Assembly: GCA_022606425.2 (NCBI GenBank)
Contig: JAHDVF020000137.1
Coordinates: forward strand, 246,435 to 310,434
Source: Lepidostoma basale
Taxonomy: Eukaryota; Arthropoda; Insecta; Trichoptera; Lepidostomatidae
DNA: 64,000 nucleotides
Direction: 5' to 3'
Part shown: one piece after another, positions 9,886 to 20,814 of the stretch
Layout of the letters: each line of letters opens with the position of its first letter
Numbering within the stretch: position 1 is the first letter of the stretch
The notes under the pieces: model-generated
What the model was told of the DNA's origin: nothing
The model's database searches: none
The model's input: only the letters and a program-made list of their open reading frames with translations
Translations under genes and position numbers: made by a program

Positions 9886-10364
9886 GTATGGCGTATATAG
9901 AAAAAATTTGTGCTTATTTAATAAACAATCATTCCTCTTCTTGTTCCTCTCCTACTCTCCTGTCAGAGGTTGAACAAGATCATGTCTATTTTTACATTTG
10001 ATACAACATTCTGAACATGGATGTTGTGGTGAAACTGAACCATTCTCGAAGGTTTTCTAGACAGGATATTTTTCTCTCCCGCCACTTCGTTTTCCGTTAA
10101 TTTTATCTTGGATAATCAGTTAATTGTAATCTCAGAGGAAGTTACGTATACTTTTAAACACACAATAATTTTGTTTAATTATTATAAACATTAAAAAAGT
10201 AGTTTCTCGTTGTAATACCAGGTGTAAAAATTAAAATGCCTTTAAATTGCGTAATACCTCTCTGACCTGATTCGAAGAAAGTTTGTCCTGCCCTGAATTA
10301 CTTTATGAACGTACTAGTAGGTAGATATATGCTGTTACATATTATATTATAGGTAGAGCTGTAT
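9886..10364. other. Unassigned AT-rich sequence
   Basis: Nothing recognised. Confidence 0.35.
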
Positions 10365-10439
10365 AGGGGAATTGTGCTTAAGATGATATAGTGCACATAT
10401 CAGCTAAAATGTAATGGAATTTATGCAAATATTCCAAAA

Positions 10440-10874
10440 CAACAATTAACCAAACTTCAATCTGCGTTCAATGCAGCAGCAAGACTCATTAAAGGCATTC
10501 CAAAAAAGTCTCATATAACACAACATCTCAAAGAACTTCACTGGCTTAAGAGTCCAGAAAGAATCCAGTATAAACTCTGCTGGACAGTCTTCAAAACGCT
10601 ACATGGAATGGCTCCAAATTATATGTCTGAACTCTGTATAACGGACAGCCTAAATACAAGGAAATTTACACTTTGCTCGGCGAACTCCTCCGCAATAGGA
10701 AGATTAGTTGAGTCAAAGCGTTGCCCCAGTACAAATTTCGGGGATCAAGCGTTTGCGGTAGCCGGCCCATCAGCTTGGAACAATCTTCCTTCACACCTTA
10801 GATGCATGAATGATCCGACAGATTGCAGATCTAAACTGAAAACCCATCTTTTTCATATTTCATACCCAATTTAA
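10440..10874 (+). mobile_element. L2/CR1-like LINE C-terminus
   Basis: A continuous frame of about 140 codons reads L-Q-S-A-F-N-A-A-A-R-L-I, then L-K-E-L-H-W-L, R-I-Q-Y-K-L, F-K-T-L-H-G-M-A-P-N-Y, and F-A-V-A-G-P-S-A-W-N-N-L-P followed by L-K-T-H-L-F. This order is diagnostic of the ORF2 tail of L2-type LINEs. The frame is intact to its stop at 10872-10874. The only clear member of this clade in the window. Confidence 0.85.
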
Positions 10875-11014
10875 AACCTGCATATTTTGTTCTATTGTAC
10901 TTTCTAATCGTTCGCGAATATCAATCCGATGCAGCGTTCACATTTGATTGACCTGTGTCAACTTTCCTTTTTTTTATACAACAACCCAATATCTGTATAA
11001 TTTTTTTTAGCTAA

Positions 11015-11460
11015 AATTAACTAACTAACCATCAAGCCGTCTCTCCGAAGGGGTAGGCAGAAATTTTCTTTCCTGACATAATTCTCTCGCTTCCTCAACA
11101 ACATCGTGTCATGCACGCGCGTCGATTTCTCTGACTCCTCACATGGCCGACATTCAACATTTGATTTATTTGATCGGGGTTTCCTCGGTCTTTCTCTATT
11201 TCTAGTTGCATTTACATCGTTAAAATATACTTTTTTTTACCATTCTGTTTATTCATTCTTTCAAACCTTCCAAAACCCGATGATCCTTTCATTATTTTGT
11301 TCATAACACCATCATTTGCACCGCATTCACTTCTTATATTTTTATTCGACACTATCATGCACAGAGTATCCACACATTCATCTAAGAGATCTCATTTCTA
11401 CTGCATTTATTCTACTTTCATCCTTCTTTTGCCAGTTCCATGCTTCGCTTTTTTTAAGCT
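11015..11460 (-). mobile_element. LINE-A copy, decayed
   Basis: Starts with the TAACTAACC tail. Scattered small deletions remove the open frame, but the G-H-V-R-S-Q, N-G-A and C-region blocks remain recognisable up to about 11450 (compare 46216-46721). Confidence 0.75.
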
Positions 11461-11469
11461 ATTATATTA

Positions 11470-11637
11470 AATCTCATGACATGTGATAGGCAGCTAACCT
11501 ACCGCCATTTTATTGTCACGTGAATTCTACACTAGATCAAAGACAATGTGACAATCACATTGTTATCGCCGGGATTCGAACCCGGGACCTTCGGTATGGT
11601 AGTCACAGCTCTCACCATTCTGCTACGAAGGTCGTCA
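11470..11637 (-). mobile_element. SINE1
   Basis: Minus-strand A box (TAGCAGAATGG, 11615-11625) and B box (GGTTCGAATCC, 11572-11582) are spaced as in a tRNA. They are followed by the SINE1 body with TGACAATAAAATGGCGGTAG. The absence of a cloverleaf acceptor and the added body argue against a real tRNA gene. Confidence 0.85.
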
Positions 11638-11765
11638 ATGTTGTCGCCGTGTTGCTAAAATGGACGTTTTAAATTTGGAACATTAGATTTATTTTTTTAT
11701 CACCTGTAATTTTTTAAATATTTGCCTCAGAACAAAAGGTATGCCATCTTAGGCACAATTCCCCT

Positions 11766-12172
11766 GCGTGGTATTATGGCTAGTATCTCGCGGCGGTCAT
11801 GTACAGAGAAAGGTAAGGCGGGCAGATATATTTATAGCGCCGTAAAGGCAGTAATACTCGCTAATGGATAATGGATAACATTCGTAATACATTTGTTCTC
11901 GTTTCCGAATCACCCGTCGCCGCAGACTCGAATGACATCCTCGAAAGTAAAGCAAATTAAAATCAATTTCGCCAACTTTCTGAAGTAATAAATTGATGAT
12001 AAATTTTGTCTCCGGGCTATAGGCGTATTCTGTGTGGGAAAAACGCTGTATGAATCTCGTAAAACAATATTTATTGGCAATCTTTTAAATTTGAGAAAAT
12101 CATTATAAATCAAGATGTTAAATAATCTCATCTTGATGAAAGTAAAAAGATACATAATAAATTATACAGGAA
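11766..12172. other. Unassigned AT-rich sequence
   Basis: A minus-strand frame at 11910-12155 has no recognisable domain. Confidence 0.35.
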
Positions 12173-12184
12173 GTTTCTTCTATA

Positions 12185-12720
12185 ACATTTTGAATGTATA
12201 CAAATACTTGAAGGCAAATACTGGATTTTACCCATTGTGGATAAATGATTTTTTATAAGGATTAATTGTATCTCAATAGAGACGAATATGTAAATTGTTT
12301 TCTGGAAACAGAATATGGTGGTCGAGGCGCTTACAGGACTTATGACCTGTCATTGGTTGGGTTAAGCGATCGCTATATGTCTAACAACATTTCCCATTCC
12401 GCCCTTCTTACGACCATCACGCCTGACAAATTTTTGGAAGATGTATATATGCTACAATTTTGCAGAACACTTCACATTTTTTAGTTCAATCTACACTAGC
12501 GCCGTCCATTAAGATTGAACTAAAAAATGTGAAGTATTCTGCAACATTGTAGCTTCCAAAAATTTGTCAGACATGGTGGTCGTAAGAAGGGCAGAATGGG
12601 GAATGTTGTTAAACATAAGGCGATCGCTTAACCCAACCAATGACAGGTCATAAGTCCTGTAAGCGCCTCGACCACCATATTCTGTTCCCAGAAAACAATT
12701 TACATCTTCGTCTCTATTGA
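12185..12720. repeat. N-family element, most complete copy
   Basis: A head (12185-12272) is followed by two arms of about 220 bp, 12273-12492 and 12512-12720, inverted about a 19-bp centre. GTTTCTTCTATA duplicates at 12173-12184 and 12721-12732 (12 bp, or 13 if the shared A is counted). There is no ORF beyond short chance frames. Copies or parts lie at 6585, 7603, 9440, 22153, 36335, 43163 and 53085. Confidence 0.8.
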
Positions 12721-12734
12721 GTTTCTTCTATATT

Positions 12735-13045
12735 CGCCTTTCATCATCATCATCGGCTGTCGCTCGTATCCGACGAAGATGTCTTTCACGGATGTGGGTA
12801 TTCAGTGACAATAAGCCCAATCCTGGATCCGCGCACTCTGGGGCATCTAGCAGGAGAAAACGTTGGTAGTGGAATCGCCACCGCCTCCCGATGGTCTCTC
12901 ATTTCGTCTCCTCCTTTAATCTAAGGCGTCATCTCTGCGCTGTACTTCGTAAGTCTTGTGTGCCTGTATGTATTATTATTCTCTATCCAGGTCTATCTTT
13001 TGTAGTCTCTTCTCAGCATTCGTTATCAATATTAGGCTTTTGGAG
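12735..13045 (-). mobile_element. Diverged copy of the C2H2-finger LINE end
   Basis: Colinear with 798-1110, including the CATCATCATCATCGGCTGTC block at the tail side. The finger frame is broken. Confidence 0.6.
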
Positions 13046-13276
13046 GTTCGGTTTTAGGTAGTATTTGAAACATTGCAATAGATCGTAAGATAAGAAAAAA
13101 AAATTGCTTTGGACTTATCATTACGGTCCTATGCGAACAATAAAATATATTTTTTGAGTCAAGAATGACAAGATGAGGTTGGGACAAGTGACTATTCACC
13201 ACGAAGGTGTGACAGGACAAGATGAAGAAAATGAGTAGCTTCAAGAAAATTCCTAGGTATAAGGTCAACATATTTT

Positions 13277-13570
13277 AATTAATACCGATGAAAACGTCAT
13301 TTTTACAGTAGTTTTATTATATTTTATGGGAATGACATGTTTCACCCTTCTTTTATATTCGGCTAAGTTCAAATTCAAATGTATATTCTAAGGCATCATC
13401 AAATGTATACCTGTATTTCGCCCTTCTAAGGCATTATCAAATGAAGAAGCCTTAGAAGGGCGAAACAAGTCATTCCCTTAAAATATAATTAAACTTCTAG
13501 AAAACTGACGTTTACTTTCGTATTAATAATTTAATATGGAGTTTTACATCATTGTTCAAGAAACAATAAA
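13277..13570 (+). repeat. B-family foldback with 12-bp target duplication
   Basis: The left arm starts internally (AATTAATACCGATG). The right arm continues further, to TTGTTCAAGAAACAATAAA. TCAACATATTTT flanks at 13265-13276 and 13571-13582. The asymmetric arm lengths look like 5' truncation, as expected for target-primed reverse transcription. A GCCTTAGAAGGGCGAAAC block lies near 13462-13479. Confidence 0.75.
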
Positions 13571-13582
13571 TCAACATATTTT

Positions 13583-14220
13583 GTTTGAATATGACGTCTG
13601 TTCATTAAATATCATTCTTGATTGTCCAACAGATATTTTTTTTGTCTGGTTTAAGAAAGTTGATGCGTATTTAGAGCAATGAGTAAGCTTTAAAAATAGT
13701 ATTATATATAAGAGAGGTATTGATGAAATGTATCCTCTAAAACTCAATTTAAAAAAAAGTGATTTCTGTCTTTCAATGAAATACCATGTATGTATAAAAT
13801 AAAATGGAATCAATCAGGATATATATTAAACAAGGTTATATGCAAAATGGTGTTGCGTTATGTCTGGATATTTTTTTTTTGTATTATATATTTCAAACCC
13901 ATAAATCGAAGGGTTCTGAAATCTTATTTATAATAATGAGTATATTTCACTTTCAAAATTTTGGGCAGCAAGCTACCGAAACCTGTTGGAACGGAAAGAA
14001 CCGCTGATGGAGTAAATCTTAATATAAGCTATTTTCATTAATTCATCTATAATATAATAATATCTACTTCCATAAAATTTTTTCAAAATATAACATAAAC
14101 TTCGTGCATATTTCAATTAAATATAAAAGTAAACGTAATTGTGTGTGCGAAAAACATTTTTTCACTTAAGAGAGACTTATTTAGGAGAGATTTTCTGAAG
14201 CGAGACACATAAAAGAGATA
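13583..14220. other. Unassigned, with a small module scrap
   Basis: GGGCAGCAAGCTACCGAAAC (about 13964-13983) matches the hairpin of the ACCGGT-version module. The rest is AT-rich with no recognised content. Confidence 0.4.
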
Positions 14221-14224
14221 CTCA

Positions 14225-15095
14225 GTAAATCAAATCAAATCAGATCAAATTAGTTTTATTTACTCAACATACATTACAAACAACAAAATGTTTAAGGCAG
14301 TAATTATTGAGTACAGGTAAAATATTACATACAATATTATAACATACGTATGAGAGATGGTTCTACATTAGGAAGAAAAGATACTCTCATAAGTCAAGAG
14401 TATTTATCTTCTGAACACACTTTCACTAATATGAAAGACGTTGATCTCCGAGGAGACCGCGTTCAGCAGACTAATTGCTCTTCCTGCCGGTGTCGCCAGA
14501 GGCAGGTTGGTTCTGGCGGCCGGTATGTAAAACAATCTGTGCTATCGCTGTCGGAGATATCTACCAGGGACAAAAATACCAACATCCTCCAGCACGGCCC
14601 AGTTATCGAAATATCCCTTGATTAATCTAAAGAAATGGGTTATGAGATGCACATCTCATTGAAGCTGCAGAGAGTTGGTCCCGAGCATTCTAAAAAGAAA
14701 TGCCGTGGGATAGTGCCACTGATAACCACCATTCTCCCTCATGTAGTGATACCTCAGATTTTTTTTCTGAGCCCTCTCCTCCATATCACAGAACCACTAT
14801 CGAGTCTGCCCGAACTAATGCGTTGTATAGGAATCTGAGCACATTGGGATCTCTGAAAACTCTACCGGTCCAAACGATGAAGGCCAACATCCTCAGTGAA
14901 ATGTCACAAATCCTTTCGATATGTGCACGAAAAATCAGCATACTCTCATAGATCATCCCGAGATCTCTCATCGTAGATACATGAGCTAGTAGCTGGTAAA
15001 TAGAGAATCATTAAAGACGCATTCACTAAAGGAGACTATGTTTTTCCTAAGTTTAAGAGTATATCAAAATGTCGAACCATCTCTCATACGTTCCT
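14225..15095 (-). mobile_element. LINE-C copy, Jockey/CR1-like
   Basis: Begins at the tail with (CAAAT)n on the plus strand, i.e. TTTGA units. Minus-strand frames give S-R-T-N-L-P-L-type blocks and V-W-T-G-R-V-F-R-D-P-N-V-L-R-F-L, then L-Y-N-A-L-V-R. Small deletions relative to 54384-54977 break the frame. Confidence 0.8.
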
Positions 15096-15256
15096 GGTAT
15101 TAAATATTTATTATATTTTACCTGTTTTGAATAGATGCCTTCAAAAATAATTGTTGTACGTAATAAATATCTTTTGAAAAAAAAAAAATATTTAATTTGA
15201 TTTGTATTTGTATTATTATTTTTTATATAACTAACAATTAAACAAATTAAAATTAA

Positions 15257-15300
15257 ATATCAAACATGTTTCGGACTACCCGGTCCTTCCTCAGTGATAT
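15257..15300 (-). ncRNA. Hammerhead-ribozyme-like motif, best preserved
   Basis: Minus strand, 5' to 3': ATATCA (15300-15295), core CTGAGGA (15294-15288), one extra A, hairpin GGAC...GTCC (15286-15273), GAAA, palindrome ACATGT (15269-15264), T, then TGATAT (15262-15257). The outer six bases pair perfectly with the first six. This is hammerhead topology with a very short self-complementary stem III. Sequence on the plus-strand right side (to about 15340) is shared with 50870-50990, so the module belongs to a longer repeat. Confidence 0.55.
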
Positions 15301-15310
15301 TATGTATATA

Positions 15311-16200
15311 TTCAAAATATTATAAAATTGTTTACAAATATGGTCAGTTTTGACAGATGTTATAAAGATTTGTTTTGGAACGTTTATGCTTTTGTTATAA
15401 CAAATATTATGAATAAATTTAAAATTTAAAATAATAATTTAATGTTCTTATTGGGGTTCAGGTATTAACTTGCAACAAAGGAAATAAATCAAAGATTGGA
15501 CTTGTCGTTAAATTTATTTGATTATTTATAACATTTTCTTTATTTTGAATTGCTTCGATTTGATTTGATTTGAAGGGACTCACTAAGTATAGACTCACTA
15601 AACAAGATTCACTGAAATCTGTGATCATAATTGTCACAGACAGGTATGTTAAAACTATCCGCATTGCCTTTTTGTTATCTAAAAACTTCGATTAAGAAAA
15701 AAATCGATTTTCTCACCGTAACATTTTTTATTCTCCTTTGTAATAATGGTCCCATGAACATTTTATATGGCAGATTGGATCAAGCTATGACAATTGGCAG
15801 CGGGAGAATATGTCTATAGAGAATTGCTTCCTGCTCAATTTCCGATTAATTGTGCAACAATTTTCACACTCCATTCCAATTCTGTTTCTCAACAATAACT
15901 CTGCTTACGACGCAGTCTCTAATGCCGCCTAATCGCTGGCAGCACGTCGGATCTGGCGACGGTTTTTATGCCATCAATCACAATAATCATATTTATAAGC
16001 TGTTATTACCAACAAGCCAGAGAAATCAAACCATTCTATTCAAATGTCACGTGAGAGAGACCCTTTCCTGCCGCGTGTTGATATCATCTTGTACATGTCA
16101 GATTTAATATAAAATCAAATTTATATTATATCATTTTTACAAATGAGGCGTAAAGAAACAAAAGCGGAAATGTCAGCATCATCAAATTGTTGATACAACA
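15311..16200. other. Mostly unassigned
   Basis: A TTTGATTTGATTTGA run at about 15560-15575 may be a LINE-C tail remnant. An open frame at 15850-16107 is not recognisable. Confidence 0.35.
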
Positions 16201-16202
16201 AC

Positions 16203-16695
16203 AACAACAGCAACAACAAACCATCACGCCGTTTCCCCGCAGGGGTAGGCAGAGAGAATGGTCCGCCACACTATTCTATCCTGACATACCTCTCTAGATT
16301 CCTCCACATTCATACATCGAGTCATACACGCACGTCGATTCTTCCGGCTTCTGACATGACCAACCTTTAATATTTGATTAATTTGGTCATGACATGTATT
16401 CCTCTGTCTACCTCGACTCTTTACTCTATTTACATCGTTAACGTATACTTTTTTAACCATTCTTTCTTTACCCATACGCTCCATATGTCCGAACCAACGC
16501 AGCGAACCTTTCATAATTTTGTTCATAATACCTTCTTTCGCTCTTCATACCTTCCTAATATCAGCATTTGAGATTCTGTCGTACATCGTTCTACCACACA
16601 TACGTCTTAGAGACCTCATCTCTACCGCATTTATTCTGCTCTCATCTTTCTTCTGCCAGTTCCATGCTTGGCTTCCATACATAAGGGTTGGTGAA
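16203..16695 (-). mobile_element. LINE-A copy with GTT tail
   Basis: A 100-codon frame (16224-16526) ends Y-P-C-G-E-T-A-stop, directly followed (minus strand) by a GTT-rich tail (16196-16217). Upstream codons for S-A-W-N-W-Q-K-K-D-E-S-R-I-N-A-V-E-M-R continue out of frame to about 16690. Confidence 0.85.
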
Positions 16696-16699
16696 CAAT

Positions 16700-17264
16700 G
16701 AAAAATATTTTAATTTAAACCTGTTTAATGTTATACGATGCAACAATTTTTAAATATTAAAACATTGAGTGCAGCGATAATTTAAGTATATTTTATTTAT
16801 ATCCTTGGTTTCTTTTCCTAGATATCTGCTATTTTATAATTGACATTCTCTAAAATATAATAGAACTTCTAAACATCTAAGTTTTTCATAAATATAAAAT
16901 ATTGATTGAAAATAGACAACAGTAATTATAAATATAAAAAACACAAAATATTACTTGAATGTATGAAATATTTTCTATAAACTACTGATTATAAAAAACA
17001 TATTATACATATATAATGTACATAAAAAAAGACAATATAGAAATAAGTTAAAAAATAATATTGTCGAAACATAAAAGTTAAATTTAGTAATCTTTATTAA
17101 TATAATTTAAATGACCTGAATTTGATTTATTTTAATTTGTATAATTTAATGTCTGTCGTGTAATGAGATAAAAAAAATGTTATGGAAATACAATCCATGT
17201 AAATACAGATGCTCAGTGTGAGTCTAGGAGATCGAATAAAAAGGAAAAAAATATACGTTGAACC
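16700..17264. other. Unassigned, very AT-rich
   Basis: Nothing recognised. Confidence 0.35.
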
Positions 17265-17545
17265 AGAGTCGTAGACACCATGGATCGTACAGCTAAATTA
17301 TCGTGGCAACGGACAGGACACACAGCGAGACAAAATAACAATAGGTGGACACTCAGATTAATTACGTAGAGATAATAGGCAAAAAATGAGGTTTTGGAAG
17401 GCCACAGAAGAGATGGGCCGACGACGTAGCCTCAATAACGGGTAGACAGTGGGTGAGAATAGCGAGCAACAGGAAGGAATGGAAACGCTTGTAAGAAACC
17501 CGTGCCTAGAAGTGGAGATTTCAAGGCTGAGGAAGAAGAAAAGGA
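17265..17545 (+). mobile_element. LINE-R (RTE-like) 3' end, decayed
   Basis: Broken frames retain K-L-S-W-Q-R-T-G-H-T-A-R, R-W-A-D-D-V-A and G-R-Q-W-V-R-I-A-S-N-R-K-E-W-K-R-L. The end is AAGAAGAAAAGGAAGAAGGA. This is the usual C-terminus of RTE ORF proteins. Confidence 0.75.
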
Positions 17546-17626
17546 AGAAGGAGTAATGAATATATCAGAATCATGATTTTAGTAATCAGAAATATATTTT
17601 TATTATACCACCCTACCTATTTAAAC

Positions 17627-17948
17627 GTACGTGATACATTCATAGGCGGGCCACACTGTGATAAACAAGCTGGTTTGAAACCAAAATTTGTATACTGAAT
17701 GTTATTACTCAAACTTAAACCATGTTCTAGACGTAGTAAAAACGTCGATTTTAGTAAACCATGAGTTAAACCGCGGATGTTTCTGCATACGGTTATCCTT
17801 TCAACAAACATGGTACGTTTATCTCTCTTCCTCGCATTATTTTACCCGGCGTAGAATGAGATAGAAGCCCTATACAACCGATGTTTATCACAGTGTGGCC
17901 CGCCTTTCACTTTGACTGTACCATTCTACGATATCCCGTATCACGTAC
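17627..17948. repeat. MITE-like nested inverted repeats
   Basis: GCGGGCCACACTGTGATAAA (17646 on) is inverted at about 17884-17904, and CGTACGTGATAC (about 17626) is inverted at about 17937-17948. The interior has no ORF of note. The inner pair looks like terminal repeats of a small DNA transposon. The superfamily and target duplication are not clear. Confidence 0.5.
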
Positions 17949-17960
17949 GGGCTTGAGAAA

Positions 17961-19490
17961 AAGTAATGTACCTAAAATGTATGGATACGCGCGTGTGCCA
18001 TCAAAACTTGAGCACAAGTCTTCATAAATATGATAGTTTTACAAGGTAATTTAAAAAGATAAAATTAGTATGTAATTAAATTTCATTAGTAAAAAACCTG
18101 CTTGTTTTTTGCACGTTTCTCGGAAAATAACCCAAAGGTGGGGCGGTTAATTTATTTAAAAAAAAACAATTGGGTTATATGAATACATTTTTAGATCTTA
18201 CTTGAAACTATATTGTTTCAGATATATTTTGAATTGATTTCTAGTAAAACTCGTTGTATCTTTTGATAGGTCATTGTAAAGATTCAGGCTACATATTGTT
18301 TAATATCCTTGATTGTCCTATCTTTGTTCGTGCATTCGGTAAGTGTTACAAGTATCTGTCACAGTTCCTGGTCCAGTGTCTGTGTACGTCTTTGATTAAC
18401 TTGTAGCTGCTGTCTGTTATCTCTTCCACGATCACTCTGTGTATAACAATTCAAGGTCTCGAATTTGGTCAGGTTTGATATGTCTACTCGTATTTGTTTT
18501 GTTTGTCTGTATACATGTATGGTTGGGGTAAGATAGTTAATGTAATTATATTATTTTATTTTGTTGCCTTTGGAGTCTGGCAATGTCCTTTAGATTTCCT
18601 GTCCCCCCGAAGGGAATCATATATGTCAGTCGACTTTTAACATATGCTTAGTAATAGCTTTAACACATTTTCTTTTTTGGTATGTATTTTTTTATTTTGT
18701 AGAAGAGGGAGTATAGTAATGCTAATTTGTTTACAAGGTTGTTTATGTGTTTTATCCATTTTAGTTGTTTGTCTATTGTTGGTTAATAAAATATGACAAC
18801 AAATTATTCTGAAGTGTTTGCGGTTTCGTGGTAATGAAATTTTTCTTCTAAATATTAGCGCTGAATTTTCTTGTATTATTTATTTTTTATTTGTTATTTA
18901 TTTTGCTTATTAAATCAAATAGTGCGGTTTCCTTTTTTATTTATAACAAGACATAAACACACCTGCAGAGGTTGAAAATATTCAGATTAAAGTTTTTATG
19001 GTTTTTCCTTGTGGTTGCAGAATGCAGAATGCACTTTTTGACCTTGGCTCGTAAATTTTCGAAAGATAATTTGTGGACATGAAAAATATTAAAGTTAATG
19101 TTTTCTTATTGCCAATCAGATATTAAATAGTTACTTCAACTTAACATTTGATGGTTATAATAATTAATATATAATATTTATTACCTAAATGATAAAATCT
19201 ATCGCAGAAAAAATATACTTTGACCTATAGTAAATACGTATTTTATTAAATATGAAAAATAAAACGTGATTCTTGAACCAGATATTGGAGTATGAACGCA
19301 AATATTAATCAAAATAATTATATAGAAATAATCAGTGGTTGTAATAATGCTTGCATAAAATAATATCTTCTGTTCCAGGAAGTTTTAATAAACAAGGATA
19401 TAAATTAAAACAATTTTAAATACAGTAATGCTAGTAGCTGTTCATGTACGTATACTTCTGATCTAGACACGTATTTTAAAATTATATTTA
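17961..19490. other. Long unassigned AT-rich stretch
   Basis: 18240-18790 has a less AT-biased texture, with CCCCCCGAAGGGAATCATAT at about 18604-18623, and could be an old retroelement on the minus strand. I could not identify a protein motif. Confidence 0.35.
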
Positions 19491-19492
19491 TA

Positions 19493-19665
19493 ACTAACTA
19501 ACTACCTAACCATCACGCCGTCTCCCCGAAAGGGTAGACAGAACGAATGGGCTACCACATTTTAATCGATGAGGCACTCCATCCTTCTCTTTTCGCCCCC
19601 GCGAGAGACGCAGTGTGAAGGGTTGCGAACCTCTTCGCCACCAATAGGCATCTCAATAGTAAAAT
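19493..19665 (-). mobile_element. SINE3-like element with LINE-A end
   Basis: The TAAC-type tail and final LINE-A codons (19500-19560) are followed by the SINE3 body (CACTCCATCCTTCTCTTTTC, GGTTGCGAACCTC, ACCAATAGGCATCT). Truncated at the 5' side compared with 5510-5805. Confidence 0.6.
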
Positions 19666-19900
19666 TAAAATTTAATCTTAGGGATTGGTTTGTAGAAAAG
19701 TGTGTACATTATTAAATGGTTTTTAGGATGCCACATAGGTCTTTAATGTGGTAGTTTTCCGTTTCTTTCCACATAATCATTAAAACTGTATTTTCCGTTT
19801 CTTATTCCACATGTTTTCAACAATAAATTATATTTATGGAATACACGTGTTATTAAATTTCAAAATATCAAACCAGCTCGAATAAGGCACCTAAGCGGCC

Positions 19901-20811
19901 CTTACACGATCAATATAATTGACAATAACAGGATTGTCAATAATATTGGAAAAGTCGTTTATTCCTTGAAATATTGTCAATATCCCCTTCACTTTTAAAC
20001 ATTGACACCCCGGGATCAGAAAAGCTGGATTTTATCAATATCGCTTCAATATCGTCAATACTCTTTTTTTCACCTCTTTGGATCAATATTATCGTCAATC
20101 TTATAACTAAATAACTAACCAACCATCACACCGTCTTCCCGAAGGGGTAGGCAGAAATAATGGACTGCCAAACTTTTCTTTCCTGACACATTTCTCTCTC
20201 TTCCTAAACATTCACACATCGGGTTATGCACGCGCGTCGATTTCTCTGACTACTCACATGGCCGGCATTCAATATTTGATTTCCTGGTCTTTCTGGTTCC
20301 ATTTACATCGTTAACATATAATTTTTTTACCATTCTTTATTCATTCATTCTTTCCATATGTACAAACCATCTTAAATGATCCTTTCATTATTTGGTTCAT
20401 AATACCATCATTCGCACCGCATTCACTTCTTTTATATTTTCATTCGACACTCTATCATACACAGAGTATCCACAAATTCGTCTAAGAGATCTCATTTCTA
20501 CTGCATTTATTCTACTTTCATCCTTCTTTTGCCAGTTCCATGCTTTGCTTTCATACATAAGGGTCGGCACAAGAACACTATTATTCACTGCCGTCTTAGC
20601 TTTTTTGGATAGGCTTTTGTTTGCGATGACAACTTTAAGTGCACCATTTACTCTGTTATCTGACCCAACCCTTCTTTCAATATCCTTCTCCACTCTCACA
20701 TCCATTATAAACATACTTCCCAAATAAGCAAATTCATCCACTTGTTACAGATATTTGATCAATATTATTGTCAATCTTATAATGTATTGTCAATATTATT
20801 GATCGTGTAAG
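19901..20811. repeat. MITE-like element split by a LINE-A insertion
   Basis: CTTACACGATCAATATAATT (19901 on) is inverted at 20785-20811 (ATTGATCGTGTAAG). Without the LINE, the element is about 235 bp and rich in TTGTCAATATT motifs. No transposase. Confidence 0.6.
20106..20756 (-). mobile_element. LINE-A copy, longest upstream extent
   Basis: The minus-strand frame 20397-20741 reads V-D-E-F-A-Y-L-G-S-M-F, K-D-I-E-R-R-V-G, S-K-A-W-N-W-Q-K-K-D-E-S-R-I-N-A and M-R-S-L-R-R-I-C-G-Y-S-V. It is followed out of frame by the usual C-terminus to the tail at 20106-20120. The 25-bp flanks 20081-20105 and 20757-20781 match with one mismatch. The duplication may be the full 25 bp or only its perfect 12-bp end. 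Confidence 0.85.
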
Positions 20812-20814
20812 GAA

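Larger units (their letters stand above)
10365..11765. repeat. Possible inverted-terminal-repeat element, 1.4 kb
   Basis: The 21-mer at 10365-10385 (AGGGGAATTGTGCTTAAGATG) is found inverted at 11745-11765 with one mismatch. The interior holds an L2-like LINE, a LINE-A copy and a SINE1, so it may be a DNA element that collected insertions. No target duplication was identified outside the repeats, so this may also be two solo fragments. Confidence 0.35.

Noticed and set aside
13277..13570. B and N foldbacks as ordinary DNA-transposon MITEs
   Set aside because: Arm lengths are unequal, ends are variably truncated and the 12-bp duplication is long for common cut-and-paste families. A retro-type insertion fits better, though this is not proven.
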